Shown piece by piece: positions 1-5,502 of a stretch of DNA of 5,502 bases. The DNA is from Candidatus Cloacimonadota bacterium (GTDB lineage Bacteria > Cloacimonadota > Cloacimonadia > Cloacimonadales > Cloacimonadaceae). Position numbers and translations under genes: made by a program. The notes beneath the pieces are model-generated. The model had not been told where the DNA came from. It did not search any database and saw nothing but the letters and a program-made list of their open reading frames with translations. Location of the stretch: NCBI GenBank assembly GCA_017995495.1, contig JAGOIS010000109.1:1-5502 (forward strand), read 5' to 3'. Positions within the stretch are counted from its first letter, which is position 1. Every line of letters begins with the position of its first letter.

Positions 1-306
1 GAGCTGGCGGATGCGCAGTTTGAGCTTTTCCGGGGTGTGCAGATATATGCTTGAAAGCCCGCTGTCGCCGGCACTCCGGCTTTTTTTGAGCAGCGCCATC
101 GGGTCCAGGGAAGCGGTGCGGATGATCTTTGCCGCCGCGTCTTCCCGCAACAGCGAGGGGTCGCGATAGAGGTATTCGATGTCCCGCACGGTGATCACGT
201 CGCACTCAATTCCGCTTTGGGCCAGGTATTTGACGGTTTTGAGGCTGCGCAGCGCCGCCGGACCGCCCAGCGGAGGATAGAAATAGCTGATGTAGAGGAT
301 CCGCAT
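1..306 (-). CDS. Glycosyltransferase, GT4-like, N-terminal part (cut by window edge)
   Basis: The 102 codons visible, read leftward from the ATG at 306-304, are open to the window edge, so only the N-terminal domain is present. The protein begins MRILYISYFYPPLGGPAALR, followed by KTVKYLAQSGIECDVITV at about residues 23-40. This is the first beta-strand, the glycine-rich 'YPPLGGP' loop and the first helix of the N-terminal Rossmann domain of GT-B glycosyltransferases of the GT4 type. Family members transfer a sugar from a nucleotide-sugar donor to a growing surface glycan on the cytoplasmic face of the inner membrane; the specific sugar and acceptor cannot be told. The start is set by the family-typical first residues. 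The ATG lies one base after the stop of the upstream glycosyltransferase, with no clear Shine-Dalgarno sequence, which suggests translational coupling within one operon. The catalytic C-terminal half is outside the window, so activity cannot be judged. Confidence 0.85.
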   Translation of the reverse strand, partial: MRILYISYFYPPLGGPAALRSLKTVKYLAQSGIECDVITVRDIEYLYRDPSLLREDAAAKIIRTASLDPMALLKKSRSAGDSGLSSIYLHTPEKLKLRIRQL

Positions 307-307
307 C

Positions 308-1441
308 TTAGCGCGGGGCAAGCTTTTGCACCAGGTCGAGGAGCTGCGGCTCGATGGCTTCCCAGTTGTATTTTTGGTCGATCAACGCGCTGCAGCGCTG
401 GCTCATCAGCCGGTATTCGCTTTTCTTCAGCTTCAGGATGCCGGACACGGCTTTGGCGATCGATTCGCTGTGAAATTCGCAGCAGGCGCCGAGGCCGTTT
501 TGCTCCACCAGATCGCGCATCAGGGGGGTGTTGATCGAAACCACGGGCAGTCCGGCGGCAAAATATTCCAGCACCTTGAGCGGAACGGCGCGGGCCATGC
601 GTTTGTTTTGCGGATTGAAGACCCAGAGCCCCACCCGGCTGCGCTTGAGCAGGAGGCCGATCTTTTCGGCCGGGATCCAGCTCTGGTAATAGATCATGGC
701 GTTGAGGTTCAGGGTGTTGAGCTGTTCGTTGAACTGCTTTTCCACCTCGGGATCGAAAAATTTGCCCAGGATCAGGACGTTCAGGCTGGGAAACTCGTTT
801 CTGAGGATGCTGACGCTTCTGAGGATCTTGAAGATGCCGCGGTCCTCCGTGAGGCCGCCGATGTAGATGAGGTCAAAATCCATGCCGCAGATGGCGCTGA
901 GCTCCATCGGTGTCTCGCAGGTGTAATCCCAAACGTTTTTCACAGGGTAGTTGGGGACGGCGATGACGTTTTTGCGTCTGGCGCCGGGAACAAGCTGGTC
1001 CAGGATCTCTTCGCTGACGGCGGTGGTGGCATCCACTTTGCGTTGCAGCCGGCGTTCGAAGCCCAGATAGAGTTTTTTCGCGATCCAGCCCAGGGGCGGG
1101 CGAAACCTCTCCGCGAAGGCGTCCGCGAAGAACTCGTGCACGTCGAAAACAACCTTGCAGCGGAGTTTGCGGCGCAGGGCCAGACCCACGAAGACCGTGA
1201 GCGGTTCCACGCAGATCACTACGTCCGGCTTGAGTTTTTTTGCCTTCCGGTATAGCAGCGGCAGCGCGTACCAGCTGGATTCGGTTTCCACCACGTCCTG
1301 AAAGGGATTCACCGCGGCATTGCGAACTCCCGTCGCGCAAAGCAGATGCACCTCCCCCAACTTCGCCAGGCTGCGGGCCATCTTGTAATACAGCCGCACA
1401 TCGGTGGTGTGGTGGGAATTGGACACGATGCAGATCTTCAT
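308..1441 (-). CDS. Glycosyltransferase, GT4-like, complete (377 aa)
   Basis: This is a complete GT-B fold glycosyltransferase of ordinary GT4 length. The N-terminal domain starts MKICIVSNSHHTTDVRLYYK, matching the 'H..D.R.yyK.ArsLa..G' opening seen in many GT4 enzymes, then DVHEF (100-104) and AVSEEI (141-146). The C-terminal donor-binding domain has YIGGLTEDRG (193-202), LNVLILGKF (220-228) and PLKVLEYFAAGLPVVS (287-302), where Glu292 is the second glutamate of the family's E-x7-E signature; Arg284 stands where the first would be. No signal peptide or membrane segment is seen, so it is probably a cytoplasmic or membrane-associated enzyme of surface polysaccharide synthesis; its sugar specificity is unknown. 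The frame stays open upstream for 69 more codons to 1648, but that extension does not resemble the family. The ATG at 1441-1439 fits the conserved N-terminus and has AGGAA at 1455-1451, nine bases upstream. A second glycosyltransferase follows after one base. Confidence 0.9.
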   Translation of the reverse strand: MKICIVSNSHHTTDVRLYYKMARSLAKLGEVHLLCATGVRNAAVNPFQDVVETESSWYALPLLYRKAKKLKPDVVICVEPLTVFVGLALRRKLRCKVVFDVHEFFADAFAERFRPPLGWIAKKLYLGFERRLQRKVDATTAVSEEILDQLVPGARRKNVIAVPNYPVKNVWDYTCETPMELSAICGMDFDLIYIGGLTEDRGIFKILRSVSILRNEFPSLNVLILGKFFDPEVEKQFNEQLNTLNLNAMIYYQSWIPAEKIGLLLKRSRVGLWVFNPQNKRMARAVPLKVLEYFAAGLPVVSINTPLMRDLVEQNGLGACCEFHSESIAKAVSGILKLKKSEYRLMSQRCSALIDQKYNWEAIEPQLLDLVQKLAPR

Positions 1442-1450
1442 TTCTTCAAT

Positions 1451-1455
1451 TTCCT
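1451..1455 (-). promoter_or_regulatory. Ribosome binding site of the complete glycosyltransferase
   Basis: On the minus strand AGGAA lies nine bases before the ATG at 1441. It supports that start over the in-frame ATG 207 bases further upstream. Confidence 0.6.
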
Positions 1456-1601
1456 GCGAACACCCTTTTGCCGGAAAAGAGGGGTTGTCAAGCACTTTCT
1501 GCGCGGAGGGGGATCGGGAAAGGGTGGAAGAGTGTGAAGGAGGAAGGAAGGAAACGTGGCCGCCGCGACTTTTTTCCGAAGAGAATATCTTGGGGAAAAT
1601 G

Positions 1602-1617
1602 GGCAAAAGGGCAAAAA
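1602..1617. repeat. Tandem 8-bp direct repeat (GGGCAAAA x2)
   Basis: Two perfect adjacent copies of GGGCAAAA occupy 1602-1609 and 1610-1617, six bases upstream of a TTGACA hexamer. The position could suit an upstream promoter element or a regulator site, but two copies of an A-rich octamer may also arise by slippage. No regulator can be named. Confidence 0.6.
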
Positions 1618-1622
1618 ATTTC

Positions 1623-1651
1623 TTGACAGGCAATTCTGCCGCCATCATCTG
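1623..1651 (+). promoter_or_regulatory. Possible sigma-70-type promoter for the secreted-protein gene
   Basis: A perfect -35 consensus TTGACA sits at 1623-1628, about 120 bases before the ATG at 1749. The match downstream is poor: CATCAT (1643-1648) agrees with TATAAT at four of six positions but leaves a short 14-base spacer, and at 16-17 bases there is only TCATCT or CATCTG. The organism's promoter consensus is unknown, so this is a candidate only. Confidence 0.3.
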
Positions 1652-1690
1652 GAAACTGAGGATGAGTTCAGTGGCTTCAGGCGGCTGAAA

Positions 1691-1726
1691 CTGTATCCGG
1701 AGCGTGCCGAGCTTTCGGGATGACAG
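1691..1726 (+). other. Imperfect hairpin in the 5' leader of the secreted-protein gene
   Basis: CTGTATCC (1691-1698) can pair with GGATGACAG (1718-1726) with one bulged G (1722), and an inner AGC/GCT pairing (1701-1703 with 1711-1713) closes a seven-base loop. It ends about 12 bases before the GTGAGG ribosome binding site, so it could influence translation initiation. It has no U-run after it, so it does not look like a terminator. Pairing was found by eye; no energy was calculated. Confidence 0.35.
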
Positions 1727-1737
1727 TCTTTTCCTTT

Positions 1738-1743
1738 GTGAGG
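1738..1743 (+). promoter_or_regulatory. Ribosome binding site of the secreted-protein gene
   Basis: GTGAGG, containing the core GAGG at 1740-1743, lies five bases before the ATG at 1749. Together with the signal peptide that starts exactly at this ATG, it fixes the start codon. Confidence 0.7.
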
Positions 1744-1748
1744 TTCAG

Positions 1749-1811
1749 ATGAAAAAGCTTGCTTTGATGATGCTGATTCTGGCGAGCGCGGCTTTCGCCG
1801 TCGCCCAGGCG
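1749..1811 (+). other. Signal peptide (residues 1-21)
   Basis: MKK is followed by a hydrophobic core, LALMMLILASAAF, and small-residue positions that fit signal peptidase I cleavage after Ala17 (AFA), Ala19 (AVA) or Ala21 (AQA). No lipobox cysteine is present, so it is not a lipoprotein. Export through the Sec pathway is expected. Confidence 0.85.
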
Positions 1812-4800
1812 GTGGAACCAGCAGCCGCCAGGGAGATCGCGGACAGCAACGCGCGCTCTTTGTGGGGCGCGGAGATCAGCCCGGACGCGGCGATCCCCTA
1901 TTACGACCAGGACGGCCAGCTGCTGGCCTGGTGCTTCAACTACTCGCTCAGCGGGCCCTTCCCCGATCCCCGGGAGCTGCGGAACCAGCTGGCGGAAGCG
2001 GAGCTGCGGGGCGACCGGCGGGCTGCCAGCGGCGCGGATGACTTTGCCTATATAGTGATCGGGGCACGCCAGGATGTGCCGGTGTTTTTTGAGTACGCGC
2101 AGAGGCTGGCGGTGGACCACATCAAGGCCGCGGAACTGGAAGCGGCCGCGGCGCGCGAGTTTCCGGGAGGCTGGCAGCAGGGCAAAACCTACTACTTTGA
2201 CCTGGCCAACACTTGGTTTTCCTTCAGCGACGGGAGCAGGACAGCCTACATCAATCCCCTGCCCGGCAACAAAGTCCTTTCTGAAAGCGAGTTCCAGGCC
2301 CTGGGCCAAAAGCTGGGGAAATTTTGGGAAAAGCGGGACCACAGCGCGGCCTGGCTAAACGTTCCCATGAGCATCGGGGCGCAAAGAACCGATGTAGTGC
2401 TGTCGTCTGTGGATTATGTTCCCTTTTACCACTGGCACTGGGGCTGCACGCCCACAGCCATATCCATGCTTTTCAGCTGGTGGGACCAGTTTGCGGGATT
2501 CGGCAGGCTGGACAATTACCATATGACCGCCTACGATATGGCCCAGGAAGATTTTGAACACCATGTGACAGACACCTGCCGGGAGTTGCATACTGCCATG
2601 CTGACCAGCGATGACGGGGGTACCAGCTCCCCCAACCAGATCCCCGGTTTGACTACTGTGATAGCTTCCCGGGGATATACGACCTCCAGCCTCTATTTGG
2701 ATTTCGACAATGCTTGGGGCCTAACCAGGCAAAGTGTGGATGCCGGATTTCCGATCATAACCCACACTATCAGCCATTCGACCACCGGGGTGGGCTACCG
2801 GTTCGATCCGGACATGTACTGCACCGTCGATCCCAATCATCCCGTGCTCACCTGGGTGAACCTGGACGAACTGGTTTTCGTTACGGTGATCATGTTCAAC
2901 CAACTGCCCAACTATCCGCAGGTGTCACTCACCAGTCCGGACGGCGGGCATGATTATTGGAACAATTCAGGCGGCGAAACCCTTCTCTCCAATGACTATA
3001 ATGAGATCAGCTGGAACACTCAGAACACCTTCGGAAGCTATGTGAAGCTGTATTACCACTTGCAGGGTGGGATAAATCCCGATCTCTGGATCCCTATCAT
3101 CGACAACACAGCCAACGACGGCAGCTATGTGTGGCAGGTGCCTCCGATCAGCGTCGGCGGCAACAATTTTACTGATTTCGGCCGGATCAAGGTCGAAATG
3201 TGTGCCTATGGCAGCGATCAACTGCTGGCCAGCGACGGCAGCTACGGCAATTTTACCATCAACCCTGGCGGTAACGCCTATCTGGGCTTCACCAGCCAAA
3301 GCATCACCGACAGCAAGGATTTCTGCGTGGCCAGCTACAACCAGCCAGATACTTGGAACCTGGTGTTGGTGAAGGACCTGGTGAACAACGGCAGCGGCAG
3401 CTGGAACCTGAGCCTGTATCCCGACACCGGTTTTGATGAAACGCCCACCCTAAGCGAGGGAACAGACGACATCAACTATATCGCCGTGAACCACCACCAG
3501 CTGGCGCCGCACCAATACGGAGTGCTGCTGGAGAACAGGGATGACGACAGTGACGCCCAGGCCCACATCGCCGGATCGATCAGCAACATTCTCAACCCCG
3601 GCACCCACAACCTCAACTGGGAGACGAACGTTAAGGCGAATATCTGGAATGTGCAGCTGGAGGCCGGCACCCACTTTTTCGAGCTGTCCACAGCCGATGC
3701 CCAGGCGGATTTTGAAATCGCGCTCTATCCCCCCGGCGGGGACGGCGTCTTCGGCTATGGCGAAGCGCTGGCCGCTTCGCGCAACCGCGATCCGGGCGGG
3801 CTGGAGTCCTTTATCCTGGATGTGGCCACGCCTGGCGTGTATGGCCTGGTGGTTAGTGCGCGCACCCTGACCACCGCAGCTTTTCAGCTGAGGATCATGG
3901 ATGGATCGATTTGGGAGGGAGATATCAGCACGGACTGGAACGTGCCTGGAAACTGGAGCGGGAACGCAGTGCCGGGAGCGGGAGACAACGTGTTTATCCC
4001 CGATCGGGACAACGATCCGATGATCGGCAACAGCCTGGTGGCCAATGCCAAAACTCTCACCGTCGCCAGCGGGGCGGTCCTAAGGCTCTACACCTGTACG
4101 CTGATCGTAAACGCCAATCTGCAGGTGAGCGGACGGGTGGAACTGCTGCAAAGCGGCAGCCTGCTGAGAGTGTTGGGCAATGTGGCCTGGGAAAATGGCT
4201 CCAGCCTCTATTCCCCGGGGAGTTCCACCCTCGAGTGCCATGGCAACTGGAGTTTCCTGAGCGGCAGCACCTTCATGCCCTCCGGGGGAACGGTGCGCCT
4301 GCTTTACAACCGCGATACCTACATTCAAAACCACTCCCTGTCCACCCGCTTCCACAAGCTGGTGATCAATAAACAGGATGGCAAAACGGTGTCTTTCCTG
4401 GGCAGTTCCACGCAAGACCTAAAGATAGTGAACAGCCTCACTTTCCAAGCCGGCTATCTGGGCTCTTCCTCCGGCCGGACCATCATTCTGGAAGGGCAGC
4501 TGGTGAGCACCGGAGGCGGCTGTAAGCTGGACAGCGGAACTTTCCGGCTAACCGGGGCGGGAACAACTTTATCCGCCTCAACCGGCAGCTGGTTCCAAAA
4601 CCTGGAACTGATGGCAACCAACGCCACATTGGGTTCGAACCTCCTGTGCAAGGGCGACCTGATCCAAAGCACGGGTACTTTGGCTTTAAACGGTTATGAA
4701 CTGGCAGCGTGGGGCGATATCAGCCTCAACGGGATCATCACTTCGAACAGCGCCGCTTCCAAACTGAGCAGCGGCGACGACTTCATCTGGAATTCCAATT

Positions 4801-5502
4801 CCGGCTGCGCCGCCACCGCCGGCAGCTTCGAGTGCGGAGGCAACTGGATCGTGGAAAACAACGCCTATCTTCACTTTGGCGCCGCCACCCACACCTGGAT
4901 GAACGCCTACTTCGGCGCGGCGATCCGGCTGAAAACCGATGTCCAGTTTGGCAACCTGTACATCAACGGCACGGAGGAAGAGCCCCGCTTCTGGCTGGAC
5001 AGCAACGAGATCGGGACCCTGACTGTGGCGGGGAACCTCACCGTGAACGCGACCAACACCCTGGACATCATGGACAAGCAGGTTCTGCTGCAAGGGACTT
5101 TGCACCTGTATGGCATCCTGGCCGTTAGCAGCGGCCAGTTCACCACCAACAACGCCCCTAACCTTTACGCCGGCAGCGTTCTGGATCTGGGCAGCGGAAC
5201 TTTCTGGAACGCCAAAAGCTCACATACGCAAACTACACTGAACGGCACCCTGATCATGGCCGACCCCAACGCCGTGTTCGGAGGCCAGTTCCAAGCCCTG
5301 ACCCTGGCTGCTGGTTCCGTGAACAATATCACCACCGGCACCATCAAATGCACCAATATCACCGCTACAACAGCCGGAACTTTCCAGCCCGGCGGGGGTT
5401 TGGTGGAGTTTGGAACCTGGGCCGGCACCGGGCTTCCCAACCTGAACGTGAGCAGCGGTAACTGGCTGCACCACGCCAAAGTGAACACCAGCACCTCCAT
5501 CA
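1749..5502 (+). CDS. Giant secreted protein: C39-like cysteine peptidase head plus beta-repeat stalk (3' end outside window)
   Basis: One frame is open from the ATG at 1749 to the window edge, 1251 codons without a stop. Regions in order: signal peptide (1-about 21, MKKLALMMLILASAAFA, lysines then a hydrophobic core and Ala-rich cleavage sites); a propeptide-like segment (about 22-215); a papain-fold peptidase domain of C39-like type (about 220-385) with Cys233 in WGCTPTA, His343 in SHSTTGVGY and Asp361 in VDP; a Kre9/Knh1-like (SGPI) beta-sandwich (393-504) with SP (396-397) and NDGSYVWQVP (456-465); a beta-rich region perhaps of pre-peptidase C-terminal type (505-718); and from IWEGDISTDW (721-730) onward over 500 residues of short beta-strand repeats rich in Gly, Ser, Thr and Asn. 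The likely role is an exported, surface-bound or released protein that cuts peptides or proteins; substrate and anchoring are unknown because the C-terminus is missing. Family assignment of the peptidase is fairly firm, that of the middle domains moderate. It is transcribed divergently from the glycosyltransferases. Confidence 0.9.
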   Translation, partial: MKKLALMMLILASAAFAVAQAVEPAAAREIADSNARSLWGAEISPDAAIPYYDQDGQLLAWCFNYSLSGPFPDPRELRNQLAEAELRGDRRAASGADDFAYIVIGARQDVPVFFEYAQRLAVDHIKAAELEAAAAREFPGGWQQGKTYYFDLANTWFSFSDGSRTAYINPLPGNKVLSESEFQALGQKLGKFWEKRDHSAAWLNVPMSIGAQRTDVVLSSVDYVPFYHWHWGCTPTAISMLFSWWDQFAGFGRLDNYHMTAYDMAQEDFEHHVTDTCRELHTAMLTSDDGGTSSPNQIPGLTTVIASRGYTTSSLYLDFDNAWGLTRQSVDAGFPIITHTISHSTTGVGYRFDPDMYCTVDPNHPVLTWVNLDELVFVTVIMFNQLPNYPQVSLTSPDGGHDYWNNSGGETLLSNDYNEISWNTQNTFGSYVKLYYHLQGGINPDLWIPIIDNTANDGSYVWQVPPISVGGNNFTDFGRIKVEMCAYGSDQLLASDGSYGNFTINPGGNAYLGFTSQSITDSKDFCVASYNQPDTWNLVLVKDLVNNGSGSWNLSLYPDTGFDETPTLSEGTDDINYIAVNHHQLAPHQYGVLLENRDDDSDAQAHIAGSISNILNPGTHNLNWETNVKANIWNVQLEAGTHFFELSTADAQADFEIALYPPGGDGVFGYGEALAASRNRDPGGLESFILDVATPGVYGLVVSARTLTTAAFQLRIMDGSIWEGDISTDWNVPGNWSGNAVPGAGDNVFIPDRDNDPMIGNSLVANAKTLTVASGAVLRLYTCTLIVNANLQVSGRVELLQSGSLLRVLGNVAWENGSSLYSPGSSTLECHGNWSFLSGSTFMPSGGTVRLLYNRDTYIQNHSLSTRFHKLVINKQDGKTVSFLGSSTQDLKIVNSLTFQAGYLGSSSGRTIILEGQLVSTGGGCKLDSGTFRLTGAGTTLSASTGSWFQNLELMATNATLGSNLLCKGDLIQSTGTLALNGYELAAWGDISLNGIITSNSAASKLSSGDDFIWNSNSGCAATAGSFECGGNWIVENNAYLHFGAATHTWMNAYFGAAIRLKTDVQFGNLYINGTEEEPRFWLDSNEIGTLTVAGNLTVNATNTLDIMDKQVLLQGTLHLYGILAVSSGQFTTNNAPNLYAGSVLDLGSGTFWNAKSSHTQTTLNGTLIMADPNAVFGGQFQALTLAAGSVNNITTGTIKCTNITATTAGTFQPGGGLVEFGTWAGTGLPNLNVSSGNWLHHAKVNTSTSI
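2409..2903 (+). other. C39-like cysteine peptidase domain (about residues 221-385)
   Basis: The segment VDYVPFYHWHWGCTPTAISM carries the nucleophile Cys233 followed by P-T-A, the hallmark of C39-like papain-fold peptidases ('GC.PTA..M'). About 110 residues later SHSTTGVGY supplies His343, and TVDPNHP supplies Asp361, the usual third residue in a 'DP' turn; a hydrophobic strand, LVFVTVIMFN, ends the domain. All three catalytic positions are intact, so activity is plausible. The glutamine that usually precedes the cysteine and forms the oxyanion hole is not seen; histidines 228 and 230 lie in that stretch. Confidence 0.75.
2925..3260 (+). other. Kre9/Knh1-like (Ser-Thr-rich GPI-anchored type) beta-sandwich domain (residues 393-504)
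   Basis: The pattern opens with SLTSPDGGHDYWNN, then an 'ISWNT' strand, VKLYYHLQGG, then NDGSYVWQVP and a closing 'GNFTI' strand. This order matches the SGPI-anchored/Kre9-Knh1 family, known from fungal walls and common as an accessory module in bacterial secreted proteins. It probably serves as a spacer or binding module rather than an enzyme. Confidence 0.6.
3909..5502 (+). repeat. Beta-strand repeat (solenoid) region (residues 721-1251, continuing)
   Basis: From IWEGDISTDW onward the protein falls into roughly two dozen segments of about 15-25 residues, each with an alternating hydrophobic strand and a Gly/Ser turn (for example LTVAGNLTVN, VLLQGTLHLYG, TIILEGQLVS). The opening 'W.G..STDW..P.NW....VPG..D.V.IP' motif commonly introduces such repeat regions in giant surface proteins. 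Larger modules recur: STFMPSGGTVRL (840-851) and GTFQPGGGLVEF (1210-1221) align over twelve positions, 370 residues apart. A right-handed beta-helix or similar solenoid stalk is the likely fold. The repeats are too diverged at DNA level to be recent duplications. Confidence 0.65.

Larger units (their letters stand above)
1442..1748. other. Divergent intergenic region (about 307 bases)
   Basis: This region separates the minus-strand glycosyltransferases from the plus-strand secreted-protein gene and must hold the 5' signals of both unless the operons start elsewhere. It contains, left to right, a purine-rich stretch with three GGAA units (1542-1553), an AT-richer part with a perfect tandem GGGCAAAA repeat (1602-1617), a TTGACA hexamer (1623-1628), and an imperfect hairpin just before the plus-strand ribosome binding site (1691-1726). 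Short open frames cross it on both strands but show no family resemblance. For the minus-strand gene the only -10-like hexamer noticed is TATTCT (1588-1583), without a matching -35 at normal spacing. No tRNA, riboswitch or rho-independent terminator was recognised. Confidence 0.7.

Noticed and set aside
326..1255. Long plus-strand open frame (309 codons) opposite the glycosyltransferase
   Set aside because: It is exactly antisense to a clear GT4-like gene, its translation is low-complexity and rich in His, Ala, Val and Asp as expected of a reverse-frame shadow, and no family pattern is seen.
1442..1648. 69-codon N-terminal extension of the glycosyltransferase to the ATG at 1648
   Set aside because: The extension has no resemblance to the family, the conserved GT4 start coincides with the ATG at 1441, and that ATG has its own AGGAA ribosome binding site.
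1691..1726. Rho-independent terminator
   Set aside because: The hairpin is imperfect and is not followed by a T-run on either strand; it lies between divergent 5' ends, where no terminator is needed.
1677..2342. Minus-strand open frame (221 codons) over the start of the secreted-protein gene
   Set aside because: It lies antisense to the signal peptide and propeptide coding region, which is supported by a ribosome binding site and domain content; its own translation shows no recognisable domain.
3911..4372. Plus-strand open frame (153 codons) in another frame of the repeat region
   Set aside because: It is embedded in the 1251-codon frame and its translation is Arg-, Gln- and Pro-rich, typical of a frame-shifted reading of GC-rich coding DNA.
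4266..5413. CRISPR-like or transposon repeats
   Set aside because: The short repeated words are in frame, encode the same SGTF motif, and have no regular spacing or flanking inverted repeats; protein-level repetition explains them.

Overview
The window is ordinary-looking bacterial chromosomal DNA, GC-rich in the genes and visibly more AT-rich in one intergenic stretch. It holds three genes: two head-to-tail glycosyltransferase genes on the minus strand (the second cut by the left edge) and one very long secreted-protein gene on the plus strand (cut by the right edge). They are separated by a divergent intergenic region of about 307 bases (1442-1748). No RNA gene, mobile element, CRISPR array or defence system was recognised.

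Left part (1-1441, minus strand): a complete 377-residue GT4-like glycosyltransferase is followed, after a stop codon and a single base, by the start of a second GT4-like glycosyltransferase. This is a typical fragment of a cell-surface polysaccharide or lipopolysaccharide assembly operon, in which cytoplasmic enzymes add sugars one after another to a growing glycan. The acceptors and donor sugars cannot be read from the sequence.

Right part (1749-5502, plus strand): one open frame of 1251 codons runs off the window with no stop. It encodes a signal peptide, a propeptide-like segment, a papain-fold (C39-like) cysteine peptidase domain with a visible Cys233/His343/Asp361 set, a beta-sandwich domain resembling the Kre9/Knh1 (Ser-Thr-rich GPI-anchored) family, a further beta-rich region, and then more than 500 residues of short degenerate beta-strand repeats that look like a solenoid (beta-helix) stalk. 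The most likely reading is a giant exported surface protein or adhesin with a proteolytic head. Its C-terminus, which would show how it is anchored or secreted, lies outside the window.

Organism: the surface-glycan genes, the signal peptide and the giant repetitive secreted protein with C39-like, SGPI-like and 'TDW..P.NW' modules recall Gram-negative bacteria of the Fibrobacterota-Chlorobiota-Bacteroidota (FCB) group and neighbouring candidate phyla such as Cloacimonadota. This is an inference from protein style only and is weakly held. A functional link between the glycosyltransferases and the divergent surface protein (for example glycosylation or a shared envelope programme) is possible, but the sequence does not show it.
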